Of a stretch of DNA of 64,000 nt, positions 54,129 to 62,588 are shown piece after piece. The DNA is from Streptococcus cristatus. Lineage in GTDB: Bacteria > Bacillota > Bacilli > Lactobacillales > Streptococcaceae. The translations under genes were made by a program, and so were the position numbers. The stretch is taken from positions 62,001 to 126,000 of the forward strand of contig NZ_VSJJ01000004.1 of the NCBI RefSeq assembly GCF_008369405.1. Reading direction: 5' to 3'. Under the pieces are notes generated by a model. It was not told the origin of the DNA, did not search any database, and saw only the letters and a program-made list of their open reading frames with translations. Position 1 is the first letter of the stretch, and the number at the start of each line of letters is the position of its first letter.

Positions 54129-56109
54129 ATTAACTAGTAAGCTTGCGCTTTCTAACTTAATCAAAAATCGTAAGCTTTATTATCCTTTCGCTCTGGCGAC
54201 CTGTCTGGCTATCGCCATCTCCTACATCTTTTTCTCCCTGACCTTTAATCCCAATTTAGTAAAAATGACCGGTGCAAGCGCCGTTTCTATGGTGCTATCT
54301 TTTGGGATGGTTATTGTCAGCATCACGACCAGCATTATCGTCTTTTATGCTAATAGCTTTGTTTTCAAGAATCGCTCCAAAGAGCTAGGTCTTTACAGTG
54401 TGCTAGGGCTCAATAAATCCCACATCTTTGTCATGGTGGTGATCGAATTACTGGTATTTGGTCTGGTCACCCTTATCCTCGGACTAGGGATTGGACTCTT
54501 GTTTGACAAGCTGATCTATGCTCTCTTGCTGAAAATCATGGCGATGAAGGTCGTCTTGGCGTCAACTTTTCAGCCCGCTGTAGTTATCGTGGTTGCTATT
54601 TTCTACGCCTTTGTCTTTTTCTGCCTGATGATTAGCAATGGTCTGCGCTTGAGAAAGCTCGATGCGCTGCAATTGGTCAAAGAAAAGAATAGCGGAGAAA
54701 AGAAAAGTCGCTTTTTATTCCTGCAAACGCTACTTGGCCTTGCAGCCTTGGCTTATGGTTACTTCCTTGCACTAGGAGTGACCAATCCCTTATCAGCAGT
54801 CGTTACCTTCTTTGTCGCAGTGCTCTTTGTGATTCTGGGAACCTACCTGCTCTTTAATGCTGGAATTACGGTTTTTCTGCTATTTTTGAAAAAGAAGAAG
54901 TCCTATTATTACCAACCCAATAACATGATTTCCGTTTCCAACCTGATTTTCCGAATGAAGAAAAATGCGGTGGGTCTGGCAACAATTGCTATCCTATCAA
55001 CCATGGTCTTGGTAACCTTATCTGGCGGAGCTAATATCTATGCTGGTGGTGACTACATGCAAAAAGCTATGTTTCCTCATGATTTTAGTATTCAAGGAAA
55101 AGGAGTCACGGGTGAGCAGATGGACCAAGCGCTGACAGAGTTTGTGAATGAGCAGCAGTTGCCAGTCACGAAGAAAGTTATCTATCCATACTATACGATG
55201 GGAGTAAAAAGTCGCGTCGGTAACCAGCTTGATATTTTCGATGCCAATCAGAAATTTGTCACGCCGAAGGCTTACATTCTAGCGGTTTCAGAAGCGGATT
55301 ATCAGAGTATGACAGGGAAAACTCTGAATCTTGGGGATGACGAGGTGGCACTCTATCAGCAAGGGGTGAAGTTAGATTCCAAGCAAGACTTGCAGCTGGC
55401 TGGTCAGACCTTTAAAATCAAAGAGGAACTCAAAGAAGACTTTATCTTTGGCAATTTGCCAGACCAGATGAACATGATCGTCCCAGAGAAAATCTACATG
55501 GTCCTTAAAAATCCAAGTCAAGTATTCTCCACACTGATGGACAAATACGCTGTGAACCTTGATTATTATGGTGGACTCAATACTAAGCTATCAACAGAAG
55601 AACAGCGCAATCTGCGGGATGCTTACCAAGAGAAGCTGCATCTATTTAACCTGACCTTGCCTGAAAACCAAGCAGTCTATGGTTCGGTGACAGCCTTTGA
55701 TAAGCAAGAAATCAAAGGAATGCTGGGCGGTATGTTCTTCATCGGTATCTTTCTATCAATCGTCTTTATGCTGGGAACCATCCTCATCATCTACTACAAG
55801 CAGATTTCAGAAGGGTACGAGGATCGGGATCGCTTTGTGATTCTACAAAAGGTCGGTCTGGATGAGAAGCAAATTAGACAAACCATTCGGAAACAGATCT
55901 TGATTGTTTTCTTCCTGCCACTGGCCTTCGCCTTTATCCATCTGACCTTTGCCTATCATATGTTGAGCTTGATCTTGTCTGCCCTCGGTGTGCTTAACTC
56001 AGTTCTCATGCTGGCTGTGACGCTAGGTGTCTGTGCTATCTTCTTTATCAGCTATGTCATTGTCTTTATGATTACTTCTCGGAGTTATCGTACGATTGTT
56101 TCTATGTAA
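54121..56109 (+). CDS. BceB-like permease (FtsX family), copy 2
   Basis: The 662-residue permease has the same topology as copy 1. The N-terminus (TSKLALSNLIKNR.LYYPFALA) and the C-terminal ISEGYEDRD.FVILQKVGLDEKQ are close matches, while the large extracytoplasmic domain (about 320-530) is clearly diverged, so the two transporters probably recognise different peptides or lipid targets. ATG 54121 follows GAGGTGGAAGCTC and overlaps the ATPase gene. No sensor kinase lies next to it; the nearest is at 36.4 kb. Confidence 0.92.
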   Translation: MLRLTSKLALSNLIKNRKLYYPFALATCLAIAISYIFFSLTFNPNLVKMTGASAVSMVLSFGMVIVSITTSIIVFYANSFVFKNRSKELGLYSVLGLNKSHIFVMVVIELLVFGLVTLILGLGIGLLFDKLIYALLLKIMAMKVVLASTFQPAVVIVVAIFYAFVFFCLMISNGLRLRKLDALQLVKEKNSGEKKSRFLFLQTLLGLAALAYGYFLALGVTNPLSAVVTFFVAVLFVILGTYLLFNAGITVFLLFLKKKKSYYYQPNNMISVSNLIFRMKKNAVGLATIAILSTMVLVTLSGGANIYAGGDYMQKAMFPHDFSIQGKGVTGEQMDQALTEFVNEQQLPVTKKVIYPYYTMGVKSRVGNQLDIFDANQKFVTPKAYILAVSEADYQSMTGKTLNLGDDEVALYQQGVKLDSKQDLQLAGQTFKIKEELKEDFIFGNLPDQMNMIVPEKIYMVLKNPSQVFSTLMDKYAVNLDYYGGLNTKLSTEEQRNLRDAYQEKLHLFNLTLPENQAVYGSVTAFDKQEIKGMLGGMFFIGIFLSIVFMLGTILIIYYKQISEGYEDRDRFVILQKVGLDEKQIRQTIRKQILIVFFLPLAFAFIHLTFAYHMLSLILSALGVLNSVLMLAVTLGVCAIFFISYVIVFMITSRSYRTIVSM

Positions 56110-56240
56110 GAAGTTGGGTTTTCCCAGCTTCTTATTTTGCTTTTCTTTGCCCGATGAAAAAGGGGCAGATAAAAAGAGACTTTGGTAAATCTAACAATCT
56201 ATGATATAATAAACCATCTATGCCTTGGAGGGAGATTGCT

Positions 56241-57641
56241 ATGAATATTTTTCGAAAAAAAGATGCTAGTAAAAACCGGACAGGAATGCGGCGGCATCTG
56301 AAACTGGTGGATTTGATTCTTTTGGGAATTGGGGCCATGGTCGGTACCGGGATTTTCACGGTTACGGGAATTGGAGCGGCGACTTATGCTGGTCCAGCTT
56401 TGATTGTGTCGATCGTGATTTCTGCCCTGTGTGTCAGCATCTCTGCCCTGTTTTATGCAGAGTTTGCCTCTCGAGTCCCAGCTAATGGCGGAGCTTACAG
56501 CTATATTTACGCTGTTTTAGGGGAATTTCCGGCCTGGATGGCTGGTTGGCTGACCATCATGGAATTTATGACAGCCATATCAGGTGTGGCTTCTGGTTGG
56601 GCCTCTTACCTGAAAGGGTTGCTGGGCGGTTTTGGTTTTCAGTTACCGACAGCCTTAAATGGAACTTTTGCTCCACAAGCAGGGACCTACGTCGATATTT
56701 TGCCAATTTTGGTCATTCTTTTTGTGACGGGTGTGGTGCTTCTAAATTCAAAAGCAGCCCTGCGCTTTAATTCAGCCTTGGTTGTCCTCAAATTCTCAGC
56801 CTTGGCTCTCTTTATTCTCGTTGGACTTTTCCATCTCCGACCTGAGAATTGGTCCAACTTTGCACCGTTCGGCTTTGGTCAAATCTATGGCGGACAGACG
56901 GGGATTATGGCTGGAGCTTCTCTGATGTTCTTTGCTTTTCTAGGCTTTGAGTCGATTTCCATGTCTGTGGATGAGATTAAAGAGCCACAAAAAAATGTGC
57001 CGCGCGGAATTGTCCTTTCTCTTGGGATCGTGACCATTCTCTATATCTTGGTAACCTTGGTCTTGACAGGCTTGGTCCACTACACCAAGCTAAATGTCCC
57101 AGATGCAGTAGCCTTCTCCCTTCGCAGTATTGGGATGGATTGGGCGGCTAATTATGTCTCTATCGTCGCTATTTTGACCCTGATCACGGTCTGTATCTCC
57201 ATGACCTATGCCTTGTCTCGGATGATTTACAGCATAGCGCGTGACGGACTTTTACCGCGGTCTTTCAAGGAATTGACTGCTACTAGCCGCGTACCCCAAA
57301 ATGCTACTGTCTTGGTGGGGATTGCCTCGGCTATCTGTGCGGGTATCTTCCCTCTTGCCAGCATCGCTTCTTTCCTCAACATCTGTACTCTGGCTTATCT
57401 GATTATGCTGGCCTTTGCCATCTTGAAGTTGCGCAAGGAAAAGGGGCAGCCCAAGGCAGGAGAGTTTAAAACTCCGCTGGTGCCTCTAACTCCGATTTTG
57501 TCCATTGTCATCTGCCTTTCCTTTATGACTCAGTACACGTGGGACACTTGGTTGGCCTTTGGCATCGCCCTGCTTTTGGGAATTTTGATTTACTTTGGCT
57601 ACGGCTATCGTCATTCGGAAATAGAAGTGAAAGAAAAGTAG
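56241..57641 (+). CDS. APC-superfamily amino-acid permease
   Basis: The 466-residue protein has about twelve membrane segments. The family signature near the N-terminus is LGIGAMVGTGIFTVTG, and the GFESISMSVDEIKEPQKNVPRGI segment in helix 6-7 is typical of the cationic-amino-acid (CAT/YfnA) type. ATG 56241 follows CTTGGAGGGAGATTGCT; the longer frame to 56220 has no ribosome site. Substrate specificity cannot be told. A promoter TATAAT lies at 56203-56208. Confidence 0.9.
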   Translation: MNIFRKKDASKNRTGMRRHLKLVDLILLGIGAMVGTGIFTVTGIGAATYAGPALIVSIVISALCVSISALFYAEFASRVPANGGAYSYIYAVLGEFPAWMAGWLTIMEFMTAISGVASGWASYLKGLLGGFGFQLPTALNGTFAPQAGTYVDILPILVILFVTGVVLLNSKAALRFNSALVVLKFSALALFILVGLFHLRPENWSNFAPFGFGQIYGGQTGIMAGASLMFFAFLGFESISMSVDEIKEPQKNVPRGIVLSLGIVTILYILVTLVLTGLVHYTKLNVPDAVAFSLRSIGMDWAANYVSIVAILTLITVCISMTYALSRMIYSIARDGLLPRSFKELTATSRVPQNATVLVGIASAICAGIFPLASIASFLNICTLAYLIMLAFAILKLRKEKGQPKAGEFKTPLVPLTPILSIVICLSFMTQYTWDTWLAFGIALLLGILIYFGYGYRHSEIEVKEK

Positions 57642-57682
57642 TGTAAAAAGTTGTTTTAAACAGAAAGTAGAAGGAGAAAAGA

Positions 57683-57952
57683 ATGAAGAATTTTAACCTA
57701 ACGAAAAAGAAGAAAGTTTGGCTGATTGCGCTTGCCTTACTTGCCCTTATCTTACTAGCTATTGTAATCAATATCCAGCTGAATCAACCCGAACATATGA
57801 GTGCTGACTATGTTGGCCTTTGGAAGTCAAGATGGCATGAGGAAAATAAAGACTGGCTCTATCCTCTGAAAAATATCTGTCTTGTTCTTTTGGCAGTTCT
57901 AGCTGGTTCGGGTCTCATGATTGCGTTTTCCAAGAGTGAGAGATGGAAATAA
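57683..57952 (+). CDS. Small two-segment membrane protein of unknown function
   Basis: The 89-residue product has a basic N-terminus (KKKKVW), hydrophobic segments near 13-31 and 63-82, and a short polar loop of about 30 residues between them. It follows AAGGAGAAAAGA and lies 41 bp after the permease, so they may be co-transcribed. I recognise no family. The following 157 bp contain a short open frame with a stop (KLYENETIQPDILTDYPL, then a stop) that may be a gene remnant. Confidence 0.6.
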   Translation: MKNFNLTKKKKVWLIALALLALILLAIVINIQLNQPEHMSADYVGLWKSRWHEENKDWLYPLKNICLVLLAVLAGSGLMIAFSKSERWK

Positions 57953-58109
57953 GCTTTATGAGAATGAGACCATCCAGCCAGATATCCTGACAGACTATCC
58001 TTTATAAGAGGCGGAGTCTTGGTTGAAGGGACAGATGGGAGAATAGTTCATTGAAAGCAGTCAAAGAGACTGCTTTTCTGCTATAATAAAGAGAAGAACG
58101 AGGTGACAA

Positions 58110-58535
58110 ATGATTCGTAAGGTAAAACTAAGAGACGCTGCAGCCATTCAGCGACTCAATGCTGAGTGCCTGGGCTATGACTTCGATAGGGAAGCGACGG
58201 AGGCTCAACTGAAGAGGCTGCTAGAGAATGACCAGCATTTGATTTTGGTAGTTGAAGAAGACGGTCAGGTCATAGGATACGCTCATGCGGCTAGCTACGA
58301 CTGTCTCTATTTTCCGTCCTTGCTCAATCTCTTGGCTTTGGCCGTCGCTCAGGATTTTCAAGGGCAGGGACATGGCAGAGCGCTGATGCAAGCCTTGCGT
58401 GAAGAGGGAAAAGCAGCAGGCTACACAGGAATTCGGATTAATTCAGGCATTTCCCGCACATCAGCCCATGAATTTTATCGCAGTCTCGGCTGCAGCGAAA
58501 AAGCAGACCAGAAACGCTTTTATTGGGGATTTTAG
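58110..58535 (+). CDS. GNAT-family N-acetyltransferase
   Basis: The 141-residue protein has the acetyl-CoA loop in AVAQDFQGQGHGRALMQAL and a C-terminal SAHEFYRSLGC motif. Length and order are standard for small GNAT enzymes. ATG 58110 follows CGAGGTGACAA, and a TATAAT -10 sits at 58081-58086. It is followed 15 bp later by a second GNAT gene, suggesting one operon. The substrate is unknown. Confidence 0.88.
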   Translation: MIRKVKLRDAAAIQRLNAECLGYDFDREATEAQLKRLLENDQHLILVVEEDGQVIGYAHAASYDCLYFPSLLNLLALAVAQDFQGQGHGRALMQALREEGKAAGYTGIRINSGISRTSAHEFYRSLGCSEKADQKRFYWGF

Positions 58536-58550
58536 AGAAAGGAGGAGTAG

Positions 58551-59009
58551 ATGATGATTGAACCACTAAGCCAGCAACATGCTTTGGAAATTGCTAAGGA
58601 CTGGCATTATGAGGCGCCTTATGACTTTTATGATATGAAAAATGACCTGGAAGATTATGAAGAACTGGTTTCTCCAGAAGCGCGTGGGGACCGTTATTAT
58701 CAAGTGGTGCGAGAGGGGAAGCTCTATGGATTTTTCTGCTTGGAGGAGAAAGGTGAGCGAACTTTAGAGCTTGGTTTGGGCATGAAGCCGGAGCACTGCG
58801 GAAAAGGCCAAGGCGCTTCATTTCTGCAGGAAATTCTGGACTTTATCATGAAAAATTTTGCGCCCCAAGTCATAAGGCTATCCGTAGCTGACTTCAATCA
58901 CCGAGCCCAGCAGCTTTATCTCAACATGGGCTTTGAAGTGGTGAGGCGCATTCCGCAGGAAAGCAATGGCGATATTCATCTCTTTGTGGAGATGGAGAAG
59001 AAGCTTTAA
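58551..59009 (+). CDS. GNAT-family N-acetyltransferase
   Basis: The 152-residue protein has the acetyl-CoA loop in GLGMKPEHCGKGQGASFLQEIL and a C-terminal NHRAQQLYLNMGFEVV motif. The start is ATG 58551 or 58554 after AAAGGAGGAGTAG. It is the second gene of a tandem acetyltransferase pair. In structure it looks like the RimI-type or small-molecule N-acetyltransferases; no substrate can be read from it. Confidence 0.88.
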   Translation: MMIEPLSQQHALEIAKDWHYEAPYDFYDMKNDLEDYEELVSPEARGDRYYQVVREGKLYGFFCLEEKGERTLELGLGMKPEHCGKGQGASFLQEILDFIMKNFAPQVIRLSVADFNHRAQQLYLNMGFEVVRRIPQESNGDIHLFVEMEKKL

Positions 59010-59071
59010 CTTACCTATGACTGCTAATAGCAAATTTTGATAAGAGTATTAATAAACAAAAGGAGAAAAAC

Positions 59072-59092
59072 ATGACATTTGAAGAAATTTAG
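59072..59092 (+). pseudogene. Truncated 5' end of a host gene at the element boundary
   Basis: ATG 59072 has a good ribosome site (AAAGGAG) but the frame stops after six codons (MTFEEI then TAG). From memory, MTFEEIL is a common start of DUF2829 proteins, so this may be the 5' end of such a gene cut by insertion of the element to its right. The evidence is short and the identity is uncertain. Confidence 0.3.
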
Positions 59093-59265
59093 AAAAACCA
59101 TGATTGTAGATATTCTTTAGTGTCTCTTTACAGTGATTTATAGCGGTTTATAGCAAGAATACCCATATTAGTTCATCTTTGATATTCTTCAGGAGTCCAC
59201 AAAAAGGTGAACAAAAAAAGACCTCAAAAGGGCCTGAAATTTGATGAGTTCAGCAGGCAAGAACT

Positions 59266-59292
59266 AGCACCCCACAAGGTGCTTTTTTAATT
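59266..59292 (+). terminator. Terminator-like hairpin
   Basis: AGCACC and GGTGCT pair around CCACAA, followed by six T. It is in the gene-poor stretch near the element end. Confidence 0.7.
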
Positions 59293-59354
59293 ACTTGTGG
59301 AGTTGCTGATAGATATATTATATCATGAGGTGCATGCTTTGTAGAGTTATAACT

Positions 59355-59493
59355 TCACAAAAGCCCCTAGATTTTTTTCTAAGGGCTAGCTATAAGAAAG
59401 GATAGGCGGGACCGCCGAATGTCGCCCGCATTTCTCGACCCACTAGCTAAGTGGCGCGTTGGAGGCGGATACTTTTCAACCTCTATCCTTTAT
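59355..59493 (-). ncRNA. Candidate structured small RNA with own promoter and terminator
   Basis: On the minus strand an extended -10, TGA-TATAAT (59508-59500), predicts a transcript start near 59493. The first bases form a 9-bp closing stem (AAAGGATAG at 59397-59405 with CTATCCTTT at 59483-59491). Inside are GC-rich hairpins, including GCGGG/CCCGC and CCACT/AGTGG. A terminator follows: AGCCCUUAGA with UCUAGGGGCU (59362-59371 and 59378-59387) and a U-rich tail. It contains no long ORF and is far more GC-rich than the surrounding sequence. I do not recognise the family. Confidence 0.55.
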
Positions 59494-59984
59494 ATCTTGA
59501 TTATATCATATTTCCTCTTAATCTAAATCTGTGAAGAATAATTCTTATCCTTATGTCCATATCGGCCGTAAAAAGCATACTCCTTTTCTTAATTGTTCCG
59601 TGAAAAAATGTATAGTGCTGGTGTGAAGGCCGTAAAGAGTAGAGGGTAGGCCCATAGCCCCTGCCTTTGATATTATTAATCTTTTATTACTCTCGATATT
59701 TGCAGTCCTCTTTGTTCGCTCCTTGTTCAATTAAAAAATGAAAATCTTTCTTGGTTCACTCTCGGCTCGATCATGCGTAGCTTCATCCTCACGATAACTG
59801 GTGGAATGTGTAAGAACTTGTTAGTACTAGGTTGTTTTTATAAATATCCTTAGTCAATGGGTAGCATTATGGCTAAAAAATCAACTTAAAAGCCTAATAA
59901 TACCGCATTTCTTTCCGCTTTAAAATTTTCAAAAAGGGAATTTTTCGCACGGAAAAGGCCGCGTCCTTTAAAACCAAAACAATA

Positions 59985-60011
59985 TACCCCCGATTAAAAA
60001 AATAGGGGGTA
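59985..60011. repeat. Inverted repeat TACCCCC/GGGGGTA
   Basis: A 7-bp perfect inverted repeat with a 13-nt AT-rich spacer, in the gene-free stretch 59494-60088 of the element. It could be an operator, or a transfer-origin type site; I cannot tell. Confidence 0.5.
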
Positions 60012-60063
60012 GTTTCCGAACGTTGAACAGTATAAGTGATAGCCTGAAGCATTTGGCCAAAAG

Positions 60064-60089
60064 GCAAGCAGCGGAAGAAGCTGCTTTGC
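60064..60089 (-). terminator. Terminator of the DUF1492-like gene
   Basis: On the minus strand GCAAAGCAGC and GCTGCTTGC pair around a 7-nt loop, followed by CCTTTT. It overlaps the end of the gene. Confidence 0.5.
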
Positions 60090-60523
60090 TAAGTAAGTTT
60101 AGAAGCTCTATCATCCATGAGCTTAGCAAGTTTCTTTATTCCTGAACTCTTTATTCTGTAAATTGTTGTTTTTGACTTTTCTATCTTGTCTTCGATATTC
60201 CATATTTCCAAGTGATTGACATAGAACATCCGCAACACTGACCTTTCAAGAGGATCACTCAGTTTATCAATGAGTTTAGAAGTTTCTGAACGTTCCTCGA
60301 TTAGATTGGAAAGTCTGTTTTGTATATCTTTTTTCAACTTCAAAACATAGACAAGTTCATTCTCTGTATTGTTCACTCTACTAGTCTGGACTTTGGTTTG
60401 TGTCAGAGTTGATTTTTTAAATAGACCTTGTTCTAGATATTGAAGTTCTAACTGCAAACTCTGAATCTCTTTATCTAACCATCTAATACCTTCTAACTTT
60501 GCTTTTACTTGCTCTGGTGTCAT
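60089..60523 (-). CDS. DUF1492/ArpU-like phage-type transcriptional regulator
   Basis: The 144-residue protein has a coiled-coil N-terminal half (about 10-90), then DPLERSVLRMFYVNHLEIWNIEDKIEKSKTTIYRI in outline: a region-4-like helix-turn-helix ending in a basic tail. Proteins of this type sit near the end of the early or late gene module in streptococcal phages and satellites and control packaging or late genes. ATG 60523 follows GAGGAGGCTAAGGC. It marks the remaining sequence as a phage satellite or similar element. Confidence 0.75.
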   Translation of the reverse strand: MTPEQVKAKLEGIRWLDKEIQSLQLELQYLEQGLFKKSTLTQTKVQTSRVNNTENELVYVLKLKKDIQNRLSNLIEERSETSKLIDKLSDPLERSVLRMFYVNHLEIWNIEDKIEKSKTTIYRIKSSGIKKLAKLMDDRASKLT

Positions 60524-60540
60524 GCCTTAGCCTCCTCTTG

Positions 60541-60570
60541 TGGTATAATAAATCTATCAAATCTATACCA
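60541..60570. promoter_or_regulatory. Inverted repeat TGGTATA...TATACCA upstream of the DUF1492-like gene
   Basis: TGGTATA (60541-60547) and TATACCA (60564-60570) form a 7-bp inverted repeat; the left arm also contains TGG-TATAAT on the plus strand. It lies 18 bp upstream of the DUF1492-like start and could be an operator for an element repressor. Confidence 0.45.
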
Positions 60571-60619
60571 AGGAGTCAGTCGCAAGGCTGGCTTTTTGCT
60601 TGCTTTTCTCTCTTTTTCA

Positions 60620-60638
60620 GTATATACTTGATATATAC
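60620..60638 (+). promoter_or_regulatory. Putative mazEF operator
   Basis: GTATATA (60620-60626) and TATATAC (60632-60638) form a 7-bp inverted repeat with a 5-nt spacer just before the mazE ribosome site, where MazE-type antitoxins autoregulate. Confidence 0.55.
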
Positions 60639-60656
60639 AAACGAAGGAGAAAAGAA

Positions 60657-60872
60657 ATGAATACAGTAAAAACCCGTAAAGTTGGGAACTCTCTGACTGT
60701 GACCATTCCCAAGGCGCTTGAGGTCCCGGAAGGTCAAGAAATGGTCGTTTACAAAGGCGCTGATAATGTGATCGTCCTAGCTCCAAAGATTGCAGATCCA
60801 TTCGCTGAAGCGGCTGACCTCCGTATGGAAAATGATTTTGAAGGGGTGAAACTACTTGACAGCGAAATCTAA
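60657..60872 (+). CDS. mazE: MazE-like antitoxin (AbrB/SpoVT fold)
   Basis: The 71-residue protein has the swapped-hairpin DNA-binding motif VKTRKVGNSLTVTIPKAL at its start and an acidic C-terminal segment (ADPFAEAADLRMENDFEG) typical of the toxin-binding tail. ATG 60657 follows AAGGAGAAAAGAA; the longer frame to 60600 is rejected since it runs through the promoter. It overlaps the toxin gene by 17 bp. Together they form a type II toxin-antitoxin pair oriented opposite to the other element genes. Confidence 0.88.
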   Translation: MNTVKTRKVGNSLTVTIPKALEVPEGQEMVVYKGADNVIVLAPKIADPFAEAADLRMENDFEGVKLLDSEI

Positions 60873-61209
60873 CTATATCCCAGAAAAGCAGGATATCATC
60901 TGGATAGACTTTGATCCATCTGTCGGGCGTGAGATACAGAAGCGCCGCCCTGCTGTGGTGGTATCTCGTAAGGAATACTCAGAACGCACTGGCTTCGTTG
61001 CCGTCTGCCCTGTCACGCATGGCCAGAAGAAGTTAGAAAAGCTAGGCTTGCTGGTCCCTGTCCTGTCCTCTGAGGTAGACGGCTCAGTGAATCCGCTCCA
61101 GCTTTACACCTTCGACTTTCGAGAACGCCAGGCACAAAAAATCACCACCATGGACACACCGAGCTTTCAGAAGGTTGTTCAACTCTATAACTTCATCTTT
61201 GAAGCATGA
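60856..61209 (+). CDS. mazF: MazF/PemK-like mRNA interferase toxin
   Basis: The 117-residue protein has the PemK/MazF signature: IIWIDFDPSVGREIQKRRPAVVVS (given in outline, with the conserved Arg and Pro), AVCPVTHG and the C-terminal QKITTMDTPSFQKVV. MazF toxins cut mRNA at short sequences. The start is TTG 60856 after AAGGGGTGAAACTAC inside mazE, so translation is coupled. Confidence 0.9.
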   Translation: MTAKSNYIPEKQDIIWIDFDPSVGREIQKRRPAVVVSRKEYSERTGFVAVCPVTHGQKKLEKLGLLVPVLSSEVDGSVNPLQLYTFDFRERQAQKITTMDTPSFQKVVQLYNFIFEA

Positions 61210-61216
61210 ATCAATC

Positions 61217-61245
61217 AAGCTGAGGCGGAGCGCCTTGGCTTTTTG
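61217..61245 (+). terminator. Terminator of mazEF
   Basis: AAGCTGAGGCG and CGCCTTGGCTT pair (with two G-U) around GAG, then TTTTTG. From here to 61517 I see no gene; a copy of the direct repeat noted at 59794 begins at 61252. Confidence 0.8.
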
Positions 61246-61517
61246 TATTTTTAACGACTGGTGGAATATGTAGGAACTTTTCAGAACCAGAGAGCATGTT
61301 GTAGGCAGATAAGGCAAGTTATTTGTTCCTTCTCTGGATAAATGGTAGGGGATATTTTACATTTTCTCCAGCTTTGCTCGAGCTTTGAGCACGCGCACCC
61401 CTTTTCGGAACGCTCTAATCAGTCAAAAACCTTGATATAGCTAGGTTATTCCGATATTACACCCGTCTAATATGTAGTATTTATTTGTTTTGTAAATTGC
61501 AACTACTTCATATTGTC

Positions 61518-62030
61518 TCACAATCTCAAACCATTCAGCCAAAATCTATCCCCTTTTCTAGTGTAATTAACAAATTTCTGATAATGCTTGTAGTACCGTT
61601 CCCGTTTCATATACTTAGGTCGTTCAGGAAAAGCGTCAAACATATATCCGCCACGTTTAGGACTCCAGCCTGGCTCTACCTTTCTAGCCTCTCTCAGTGC
61701 TCTCTCCCAATAGTATTGACAATCTGTCTTACTGCGGTTCAGGGTTGACTTGTGTATTTTCTGGCATGATCCGCAACCATAGAGCAAATATCGTTTATAA
61801 AGTATTCTACACCGCCGACCACAAATAGGGCATAGAAAGAAGTAGCGATAGCCTCCCTTAGTCCCTGGTATTCTATCTAAATCAAAGTAGTCTTTGCCAA
61901 GGGTGATATATAAATTATCTAAGTCTATTTCTAGTTTCCTGCCGTCTAACTCAGCTATGCCATGGGTTAGATTTTTAATTTTCAATGGCTTTATAAATGT
62001 CTCTATAGCTATTGATTTTATAGTTTCCAT
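61518..62030 (-). CDS. Zinc-ribbon protein of unknown function
   Basis: The 170-residue protein has a four-Cys zinc-binding region, CPICGRRC then YGCGSC, in its middle (about 85-110), and a basic, Tyr/Arg-rich C-terminal part. I do not recognise it. Similar zinc-ribbon proteins occur in streptococcal integrative elements. ATG 62030 follows TTTGGAGCAA; the frame continuing to 62141 has no ribosome site and overlaps the next gene. Confidence 0.65.
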   Translation of the reverse strand: METIKSIAIETFIKPLKIKNLTHGIAELDGRKLEIDLDNLYITLGKDYFDLDRIPGTKGGYRYFFLCPICGRRCRILYKRYLLYGCGSCQKIHKSTLNRSKTDCQYYWERALREARKVEPGWSPKRGGYMFDAFPERPKYMKRERYYKHYQKFVNYTRKGDRFWLNGLRL

Positions 62031-62118
62031 TTGCTCCAAATACCTATATATAGAAAACCCAAATCTATTGGGATAAGTAGCAATTAAGCCACAAAAAGAG
62101 GCACTGCCCCTTTTGCTG

Positions 62119-62577
62119 CTATTCTTCACTGAGTAAGCCACTTACTACCACATCACGGACAAACTGAGCCTGTTTTTCTTTGGGCAGTTGCAGGGCTTCA
62201 AGTAAAGACTCTAGGGCTTGCTTGTCTGTGCCTGCAATCAACTTCTTAATGATATTCTGGAACTGCCCTTCCAGGTACTCGCAAAAATGGATACGCTGAG
62301 CTTGTGTTGGTTGCACTGGTACTGGTGAGCTATCTGCAATCAGCAAGAAGCAGGCTTCCGCGATTTGGGCGAATAACTTTGCACGCGCTTCGGGGTGTCT
62401 GTATAACTCATAGGCGTTTATGCTGGTGTCTTCTGTCCGGAGCTTCTCACCTAGTTCAATCAGTTTAGGCGTATCTGCAAGTTCTACTGGTGTTGCATCC
62501 GCCATGAAATCGTCACGTTTGCGATTGAATTCCTTCAGTTCCTGATCTGCTTGTTCAAAGTATGCTGGTTCGGTCAT
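62119..62577 (-). CDS. Element-encoded protein of unknown function
   Basis: The 152-residue soluble, acidic helical protein shows no signal peptide, membrane segment or known motif. ATG 62577 follows AATAAGGAGGAAGCCC. It lies between the Cse60-like gene and the zinc-ribbon gene, on the same strand as the primase, so it is probably part of the replication-module operon. Confidence 0.7.
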   Translation of the reverse strand: MTEPAYFEQADQELKEFNRKRDDFMADATPVELADTPKLIELGEKLRTEDTSINAYELYRHPEARAKLFAQIAEACFLLIADSSPVPVQPTQAQRIHFCEYLEGQFQNIIKKLIAGTDKQALESLLEALQLPKEKQAQFVRDVVVSGLLSEE

Positions 62578-62588
62578 GGGCTTCCTCC

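Noticed and set aside
60520-60801. 93-codon minus-strand ORF overlapping mazE
   Set aside because: It is antisense to mazE and its promoter, lacks a ribosome site and has no recognisable sequence.
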